This document shows, piece by piece, positions 59,623-64,000 of a stretch of DNA of 64,000 bases. A program made the position numbers and the translations under genes. How positions within the stretch are numbered: position 1 is the stretch's first letter; each line of letters opens with the position of its first letter. Under the pieces are notes generated by a model, which searched no databases, was not told the DNA's origin, and saw only the letters and a list, made by a program, of their open reading frames with translations. The stretch comes from Symsagittifera roscoffensis (taxonomy: Eukaryota > Xenacoelomorpha > Acoela > Convolutidae), in the NCBI RefSeq assembly GCF_963678635.1, contig NC_087065.1, positions 72,179,345 to 72,243,344 on the forward strand, given 5' to 3'.

Positions 59623-60030
59623 ATGATTTCAACTTTCGATTTAAAACTCATTCATGAAATTTTTATAGACTTAAAATCACAATATCCAGACAAATCAGTC
59701 AGATTTCAGTATTTTTTAGCCACTTGTTTGTATTTGGATGCTGATATTAATTTGGATTTTGTTTTGAAAAACAGACCATATGGTGGTTTAATTGGAATAG
59801 ACAATTCGTCGCTCGACAAACACTTGAAACATTTCAAGTTTCTTAGAATACATGCTATATTGCATGACGCAGCGGGATATTTGCAAGAAAAAAATCATAC
59901 CGGTCCTGGGTACACATATGTTTTGCCTTGTCCAATAAAAAACTGTTACCTGGGTCACGTGACAGGTATTGCGTTTTGCTTATTTCTTAAAGCATTCAAA
60001 CCAAAGTTATTTCGTTTGTTGGAATGTTGA
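59623..60030 (+). CDS. unknown Polinton protein
   Basis: 135 codons from ATG at 59,623 (the frame is open from 59,572 but without an earlier ATG) to TGA at 60,028-60,030. It begins MISTFDLKLIHEIFIDL and ends with a hydrophobic GIAFCLFLKAF stretch. It contains several Cys/His, including LPCPIKNCYLGH, which could bind a metal. I do not recognise it. It ends 9 nt before the next ATG. Confidence 0.65.
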   Translation: MISTFDLKLIHEIFIDLKSQYPDKSVRFQYFLATCLYLDADINLDFVLKNRPYGGLIGIDNSSLDKHLKHFKFLRIHAILHDAAGYLQEKNHTGPGYTYVLPCPIKNCYLGHVTGIAFCLFLKAFKPKLFRLLEC

Positions 60031-60039
60031 GTGAAGGTC

Positions 60040-60627
60040 ATGTTAACCCAAAGAAAGAAAACTAAAAAATTGTTTTTCAACCATCTCATTATTTTAGATA
60101 TTGAAGGATTTAAATGTGGCAAGAAACCTTTGATCATAAAGGAACTTTCCGTTTGCTCTGCTAATACAATTGATACAATTCATTTTCTGCCACCAGTTCA
60201 ATTCAACAATTTATCAAAAGAAGAAAAAAAAGCGTACAATTGGGTATCTAAATTTCTACACGGGCTTCGTTGGGACGAAGGTGAATACCCTTACTCATAC
60301 TTGGATCAAATTTTTGACAGCATTCGTTTGAGGAACCCAAATTCCCATTTTTTTGCTAAAGGTACACAAAAATCTGTTTTATTAGCTGAATACTTGAAAT
60401 TACCCGTGACAAATTTGGAAGATTTTGGCTGCCCAAAGATTGAACAGTTATTGGGTCAAGAAAAACATATTTGCAAACGACATTCTCATTTACTTCCCTC
60501 ACATCAATTATTAAAGCATTGTACCCGTAGAAAATCCAAAGTTTTTTTCGATTGGTTACAAAATGAACTGTCCAATGATGCAAACAACCTTATCTCCAAA
60601 TTTGGTGGTTTACGCTTCAATGACTAA
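60040..60627 (+). CDS. DEDD-exonuclease-like (RNase H-fold) protein
   Basis: 195 codons from ATG at 60,040. After a basic start (RKKTKK) comes HLIILDIEGF, giving a D-x-E pair at residues 20 and 22 as in exonuclease motif I. Then follow KELSVCS, a PP turn, WVSKFLHGLRWDEGEYPYSY (helix, then Trp-Asp), FAKGTQKSVLLAEYL (the buried strand-helix typical of motif II regions, with Lys-Gly), LEDFGCPKIEQLL, and CKRHSHLLPSHQLLKHC-type Cys/His near the end. The overall order resembles DnaQ-like proteins seen in invertebrate Polintons and related proteins, but the second and third acidic residues are not certain. Overlaps the next gene by 8 nt. Confidence 0.6.
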   Translation: MLTQRKKTKKLFFNHLIILDIEGFKCGKKPLIIKELSVCSANTIDTIHFLPPVQFNNLSKEEKKAYNWVSKFLHGLRWDEGEYPYSYLDQIFDSIRLRNPNSHFFAKGTQKSVLLAEYLKLPVTNLEDFGCPKIEQLLGQEKHICKRHSHLLPSHQLLKHCTRRKSKVFFDWLQNELSNDANNLISKFGGLRFND

Positions 60628-60907
60628 TCAGAGTCCTGAAAACAATTTAACACCAAGAATTAAAGTTACTCTTACGCGGACAGGCATATTAGATTGTCGA
60701 GGAAAACCTCTCCTGCAAAAACTCGAACAAATTACACTGAACGATATCGAAATCGATAATTTACGGAAGTTTTTTACAGTTCTTGACTACTTTCACCTGT
60801 ACAATGTCCAGACTCCAGGAATTTCGCCAGTCAATTCCGTTGTTCAATCTCAACCTGGAAGGGCTGCAACCTCAGCTGGGAGAGAGAAGACAAATTCATT
60901 TGCATGA
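60620..60907 (+). CDS. small unknown Polinton protein
   Basis: 95 codons from ATG at 60,620, whose start overlaps the stop of the upstream gene. An in-frame ATG at 60,563 lies deep inside that gene and is less likely. Sequence has beta-rich PRIKVTLTRTGILD and a helix DIEIDNLRKFFTVLDYF; the last 25 residues are polar. Function not recognised. It overlaps the following gene by about 104 nt in a different frame, so its C-terminus may be partly a by-product of that overlap. Confidence 0.5.
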   Translation: MTNQSPENNLTPRIKVTLTRTGILDCRGKPLLQKLEQITLNDIEIDNLRKFFTVLDYFHLYNVQTPGISPVNSVVQSQPGRAATSAGREKTNSFA

Positions 60908-61103
60908 CCATCAGCTTCCAGCTGAACTGAAAGAATTAGTCAAAACTGATAACGTTGAGGAAATACATTTAGTTCAAGCCACTATCAGAGTTGCTGCTCA
61001 TTTTGTTGTAAAGTTCAAATCTAATTGTAACCATGACAAATTCACAAAATATGAGTTTTTCTTCATTGAACGAGGAGTTGATTTGCCTGTTGAACCGAAA
61101 TGA
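60804..61103 (+). CDS. small protein, paralogue 1 of a tandem pair
   Basis: 99 codons from ATG at 60,804. Shares with the gene at 61,206 the pattern LPxEL..(E/V)..NVE-I, followed about 18 residues later by a K(F/Y)K-x-N basic turn and a final beta segment (YEFFFIE here; WYAVVTIN there). The two are probably tandem duplicates. Family not recognised. It is followed by a polyadenylation-like AATAAA at 61,143-61,148. Confidence 0.55.
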   Translation: MSRLQEFRQSIPLFNLNLEGLQPQLGERRQIHLHDHQLPAELKELVKTDNVEEIHLVQATIRVAAHFVVKFKSNCNHDKFTKYEFFFIERGVDLPVEPK

Positions 61104-61142
61104 CGAATCACATATATATATATGCCAAATTTTGTGAATCAT

Positions 61143-61148
61143 AATAAA
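61143..61148 (+). terminator. polyadenylation-signal-like AATAAA
   Basis: The only AATAAA in a real intergenic gap of the plus block. It sits 40 nt after the stop at 61,103 and before the gene at 61,206, so it may end the first transcription unit. A cacatatatatatatg run precedes it. Confidence 0.4.
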
Positions 61149-61205
61149 TATATTTATTGATTGTCTTCATTTTCTTTTGATCTTGTGTGATTACTAGTTG
61201 CTAAC

Positions 61206-61502
61206 ATGTCGTGTTTGAAAATTCAAAATTTCAAAAAAATATTTTTGCCAAAAGAAAACACACAAAATGTGAGTTTAACAGGTGAGAATTTACCAAAAGA
61301 GTTATTAGACGAAATCAGTACCGGAAACGTAGAAAAAATTGTTCGGATACTTCTGACAGACAAAAACATAGCAAGATATATAATAAAATACAAACCAAAC
61401 GGCAATAGATCAGAGAGAAAAAAAGGCGATTGGTATGCAGTTGTAACTATCAACCTTGATAGAAATAAGCAAAAAAAGTCTTCGGGTAAACATGGAAATT
61501 GA
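61206..61502 (+). CDS. small protein, paralogue 2 of a tandem pair
   Basis: 98 codons from ATG at 61,206. Aligns by eye with the preceding gene: ENLPKELLDEISTGNVEKI against HQLPAELKELVKTDNVEEI, then IIKYKPNGNRSE against VVKFKSNCNHDK. The C-terminus is Lys rich. No known domain is recognised. Overlaps the next gene by 11 nt. Confidence 0.6.
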   Translation: MSCLKIQNFKKIFLPKENTQNVSLTGENLPKELLDEISTGNVEKIVRILLTDKNIARYIIKYKPNGNRSERKKGDWYAVVTINLDRNKQKKSSGKHGN

Positions 61503-61782
61503 AGAAACCACCACTGTCGAGAACAATGATTGCGACTTTGTTGACATTGGTGTTGCCGAAAAGTCTTTATCTCACGAAAACAGATCTTGGAAATTTTGTA
61601 ATTCTGTTTCTCTTCCGTCTGCAGAAGTTGTCTTTTTCACGCAAGTCTGTTTCATTTTCATTTTGCTCTCTTTATCTATTTCAAAATTATCTTTTTACAA
61701 CCTTAGTTGTGATGAGACTGCCATTTGGCTTTCAATACTATCCAGTACAGTTGGTTACATGTTACCCAATCCCAAGTTATAA
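61492..61782 (+). CDS. small two-transmembrane protein
   Basis: 96 codons from ATG at 61,492. Acidic, polar N-terminus (about 40 residues), then SVSLPSAEVVFFTQVCFIFI leading into a first hydrophobic helix (about residues 48-68), a short polar loop with SCDE, and a second helix (about 72-90) ending LPNPKL. Proteins with this layout (polar head, 'SLPSAEVVFFTQ', two helices, 'GYLLPNP' end) are known to me as uncharacterised proteins beside the packaging ATPase in invertebrate Polintons. Likely a membrane or virion-associated protein; function unknown. Two nucleotides separate its stop from the ATPase ATG. Confidence 0.65.
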   Translation: MEIEETTTVENNDCDFVDIGVAEKSLSHENRSWKFCNSVSLPSAEVVFFTQVCFIFILLSLSISKLSFYNLSCDETAIWLSILSSTVGYMLPNPKL

Positions 61783-61784
61783 TA

Positions 61785-62489
61785 ATGAATAAGATCATTT
61801 CAACAAAAGATCGTCTGTTTATGTCCGTTTCAGGTCCCTCAGGATCTGGCAAAACTGATTTAATTTTTCAAATGCTTCTCAAAGGTACATTCTATCCATC
61901 GTATAACAAGATATTTTATTTTTATCTTCACGATCAACCCAAATACCGTTCCTTTGTTTCTCACAACAAATTTGATATTGAATTTATAAAATTATCCAGC
62001 TTTGAAATTGTTAATAACTTACGGGATTGTATGATTGTCTTTGATGATACCTGTGAAGAAATTTTTAATGAAAAAGATTTTGTTAAATTAGCTACAGCAG
62101 GTCGACATAAAAATGTTCATGTTATTTATGTCAAGCACAATTTATTTCAGCAAAGTAAGCAATCACGTACAATAGATTTGAATACAACTCACTTAATTTT
62201 GTTCAAATCACCTCGAGACATTCAACAAATTGATTATTTAGGCAGACAGTTGAATAATGCAAAATTCCTCCGTCATGCGTATCAGTTGGCAACGAAAGAA
62301 GATTTTGGTCATCTGTTGATAGACTTGGATCCCAAAACTTCAGAATGTCTTCGTTATTCGTCAAACATAGTTCCACCATCACCAACCATTTTCTATTTAC
62401 CATCCTCGAAAGCAGTTATCACATCTCTTGAAAATGAAAGAGAAAGAATTATGTATATTGAAGCAAATGCTCAATATTCGCCATTGTAG
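61785..62489 (+). CDS. A32/FtsK-HerA-type DNA packaging ATPase
   Basis: 234 codons from ATG at 61,785 (an open extension upstream overlaps the previous gene and lacks an ATG). Walker A GPSGSGKT at residues 17-24 and Walker B MIVFDD at 83-88, then a conserved AGRHKNVHVIYVKHNLF segment with Arg/His and Gln typical of sensor motifs, and TTHLILFKSPRD. This is the genome-packaging ATPase common to Polintons, virophages and large DNA viruses, and it suggests a particle-forming past or present for the element. Length is usual for Polinton ATPases. Its end overlaps the next gene by 56 nt. Confidence 0.9.
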   Translation: MNKIISTKDRLFMSVSGPSGSGKTDLIFQMLLKGTFYPSYNKIFYFYLHDQPKYRSFVSHNKFDIEFIKLSSFEIVNNLRDCMIVFDDTCEEIFNEKDFVKLATAGRHKNVHVIYVKHNLFQQSKQSRTIDLNTTHLILFKSPRDIQQIDYLGRQLNNAKFLRHAYQLATKEDFGHLLIDLDPKTSECLRYSSNIVPPSPTIFYLPSSKAVITSLENERERIMYIEANAQYSPL

Positions 62490-62724
62490 ATCAATTTTGA
62501 CAGAAGCTGATTCAAATTTTATTAGATTTCTTTGCGATTGTTTTGTAAATGTTTTTCTGGGACATGTTCCAGCTAACAAGAGTTTCATCGAGAGTAAGAA
62601 AATACCATTTGGAAAAATTGTTGACCCTAAGTTTAGTATCCGAGAAAAACGAAAAGTTTTGGCAAACAATATTCCACTGGTTAAATCAATCGGAGAATCG
62701 TGTTACATTTACTTGAAAAACTAG
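62434..62724 (+). CDS. small basic Polinton protein next to the ATPase
   Basis: 96 codons from ATG at 62,434, within the end of the ATPase gene in another frame. It reads IRFLCDCFVNVFLGHVP, a basic middle (KKIPFGKI, REKRKVLANNIPLV) and a short end. The general layout (FxxxCxxNVxxG...KRKxL) resembles a small protein that follows the ATPase in other invertebrate Polintons, but that family usually ends in a Gly-rich hydrophobic tail which is absent here. Function unknown. Confidence 0.5.
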   Translation: MKEKELCILKQMLNIRHCRSILTEADSNFIRFLCDCFVNVFLGHVPANKSFIESKKIPFGKIVDPKFSIREKRKVLANNIPLVKSIGESCYIYLKN

Positions 62725-62734
62725 AATCTCAGGC

Positions 62735-63685
62735 ATGTATGCTGAAGAATTCATCCTCATTCCTCGAAAAACATATGCTCCAGATGAAAAAACTGCACCA
62801 CAATCTCAAATCCTTCATAATCCATTAATTAACGACAAATCATCTCAACTCAATTACATACAACGATTTCGAGAACGAAATATCAGCCGTGACTCTCCAC
62901 CACCATTAAACCCAACATCTCCTATTCCTTTAACCCCTAATAATGTAGTACCAAATCTGCACCGAAAAAGAAATTTATCTGCACTTACTAATTTCAGTGA
63001 TGACGGTGATGATGAAGCAGAAAAAAATTTTGAATCAAACAATTCACTGCAGCAGACAAGTTCAAAGAGAACAGAAAAAAACGATGAAAAAAGTAATGGA
63101 AAAACCGCTGAAGTGTTTCGAAAGGTTATGGAATCCATTCAAGGGCTATTGGAAGCTAATAAATTGGAAAGGGCAAACATCGTGCTAAAGCAGTTGTTCA
63201 AAGTTGAATCCTTGACTTTAGACGTTGACGGATATGTTTTAATTCAAGGAAAACCAACACTCGTTAAAATTGAATCTTTTTTGTACGATACACAGCAAAA
63301 CACAAAAAAACTTGAGGGTGTTTTTTATCCACAAATTTTGAAAGAACTGAATCTTGATCCTAGCTTAGTGTCCAACACTTATGCCAAACAGATTCTCCGC
63401 TCGCTTAAGAGCGAAGCAGCTAAGCCCTTCTCAACTTCTTCCTCCTTCGTCTCCGACGACAACCCGACAACTGAGTACTCGAAGAGATCAAAACCCTCCT
63501 CTTCGAAGACTCGATCGACAACTCTCAAACCCAGAACCAAGCAATCAGACAAAAGAAAAACCCAGAAAAAAGAATTTTTCCCCAACACCAACGACGACGA
63601 TGACGACGATGATAAAAACTATGAAAGCAGTAAAGAATCGTTTGCGACGACGTCAACAAAAGAATGGAAATCCTACTATCAGTGA
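62735..63685 (+). CDS. unknown Polinton protein with acidic and basic C-terminal tail
   Basis: 316 codons from ATG at 62,735. Residues 1-120 are polar and probably disordered, with a basic HRKRNLS stretch. About 125-150 form an amphipathic helix (AEVFRKVMESIQGLLEANKL). A compact region follows, about 160-225, with DVDGYVLIQGKPTLVKIESF and GVFYPQILKELNLDP. The tail has an NLS-like DKRKTQKK and a run of eight Asp. Its place just before the integrase and its 'GYVLIxGxxxxV...L' core recall an uncharacterised structural-region protein of invertebrate Polintons. I cannot assign a capsid fold. Overlaps the integrase frame by 65 nt. Confidence 0.6.
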   Translation: MYAEEFILIPRKTYAPDEKTAPQSQILHNPLINDKSSQLNYIQRFRERNISRDSPPPLNPTSPIPLTPNNVVPNLHRKRNLSALTNFSDDGDDEAEKNFESNNSLQQTSSKRTEKNDEKSNGKTAEVFRKVMESIQGLLEANKLERANIVLKQLFKVESLTLDVDGYVLIQGKPTLVKIESFLYDTQQNTKKLEGVFYPQILKELNLDPSLVSNTYAKQILRSLKSEAAKPFSTSSSFVSDDNPTTEYSKRSKPSSSKTRSTTLKPRTKQSDKRKTQKKEFFPNTNDDDDDDDKNYESSKESFATTSTKEWKSYYQ

Positions 63686-64000
63686 AGAAAAGAAACTCAA
63701 ATTACTCTACACGAAAGGTCCAGCTGCATTTGGTAGCGTTAAAAATTTAACAAATGCTAGTCAACTCTCACCAAAAAAAGTTGAAAAATTTCTGAGATCT
63801 CAATCATCACATACAAAGTATGGATTGTTTCGTAAAACATATCCTCGGCTAAAAGTGATTGTTAACGATATCAACGAAATTTGGTCTCTTGACTTGGCTT
63901 ATGTTGATAAATTGGCTAAATATAACCGAGGGGTACGATATTTGTTAGTTGCTGTCGATTGCCTCTCTCGCTACTTACGAGTGGAACCCCTGAAGACCAA
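63621..64000 (+). CDS. INT: retroviral-type integrase, N-terminal part (cut by window end)
   Basis: Open from ATG at 63,621 to the window end, 126 codons. A basic N-terminus (KNRLRRRQQK) leads into the helical linker (KKVEKFLRSQSSHTKYGLF) and then the start of the rve catalytic core: EIWSLDLAYV with the first catalytic Asp at about 91, NRGVRYLLVAVDCLSRYLRV with the second Asp at about 113, and EPLKTK. The third catalytic residue (Glu) and any chromodomain lie beyond the window. It catalyses insertion with 6-bp target duplication. The start falls inside the previous gene, so a later ATG or a splice is possible, but none is seen in the visible part. Confidence 0.9.
   Translation, partial: MKAVKNRLRRRQQKNGNPTISEEKKLKLLYTKGPAAFGSVKNLTNASQLSPKKVEKFLRSQSSHTKYGLFRKTYPRLKVIVNDINEIWSLDLAYVDKLAKYNRGVRYLLVAVDCLSRYLRVEPLKT

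Larger units (their letters stand above)
50031..64000. mobile_element. Polinton/Maverick DNA transposon (5' part, continues past window)
   Basis: A self-synthesising transposon defined by a PolB of Polinton type (minus), an A32/FtsK-type packaging ATPase and a retroviral-type integrase (both plus), with the left end fixed at 50,031 by comparison with the empty duplicate. About 14 kb is visible; published Polintons are usually 15-20 kb, so several kb may remain. Genes are in two divergent blocks around a promoter region at 57,911-58,396. An adenain-type protease and double-jelly-roll major capsid and minor capsid proteins, usual for the group, are not visible here. Apart from the PolB intron the frames are intact, so the element looks young. 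Confidence 0.9.

Overview
This is an AT-rich, repeat-dense piece of an invertebrate metazoan genome; the species cannot be named from the sequence. Evidence for a eukaryote: a class A GPCR-like gene, a spliced polymerase gene, decayed non-LTR retrotransposons, Helitron-like arrays, hAT-type miniature elements and a Polinton/Maverick with a retroviral-type integrase. Most of the first 50 kb is non-coding.

Layout. 1-9.2 kb: relics, including a Jockey/CR1-like LINE (about 1.25-4.84 kb) carrying a nested 3' fragment of a second LINE. 9.18-16.65 kb: a Helitron-like array of repeated 5' heads plus ~165-185 bp monomers, closing with a hairpin and CTAGT. 16.65-27.1 kb: non-coding DNA with a single Helitron-like copy, a hAT MITE with a perfect 8-bp target duplication, tRNA-like SINE heads and a hairpin-ended repeat family. 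27.95-29.72 kb: an intron-poor GPCR with a very long third intracellular loop and a +1 frame break before TM6. 29.9-35.6 kb: more repeats. 35.6-50.03 kb: a near-identical second copy of about 13.6-27.13 kb, offset about 22.9 kb.

At 50,031 copy B is interrupted by a Polinton. Copy A keeps the uninterrupted site (27,123-27,128, GGTGCT), so the 5' end of the element can be placed to the base. The Polinton runs past the end of the window. On the minus strand it has a PolB (two exons; zinc-finger N-terminus, exonuclease, EndoVII-like insert, palm motifs, acidic C-terminus) and a small protein with an NLS. On the plus strand is a tightly packed, partly overlapping series: PC4-like candidate ssDNA-binding protein, a protein with an HxH motif reminiscent of HUH replication nucleases, an unknown, a DEDD-exonuclease-like protein, a small unknown, two tandem paralogues, a two-TM protein, an A32/FtsK-type packaging ATPase, two structural-region unknowns, and the start of the integrase. 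Adenain-like protease and capsid genes are not seen in the visible part and would have to lie beyond 64,000.

The genes suggest a self-synthesising element: PolB with accessory ssDNA-binding and nuclease proteins for replication, the ATPase and small proteins for a possible packaging step, and the integrase for insertion. The points most worth a second look are the duplicated locus with an occupied and an empty Polinton site (true tandem duplication or two haplotypes joined in assembly), the HxH protein beside a protein-primed-type polymerase, the Helitron-head array, and the frame-broken NRY receptor.
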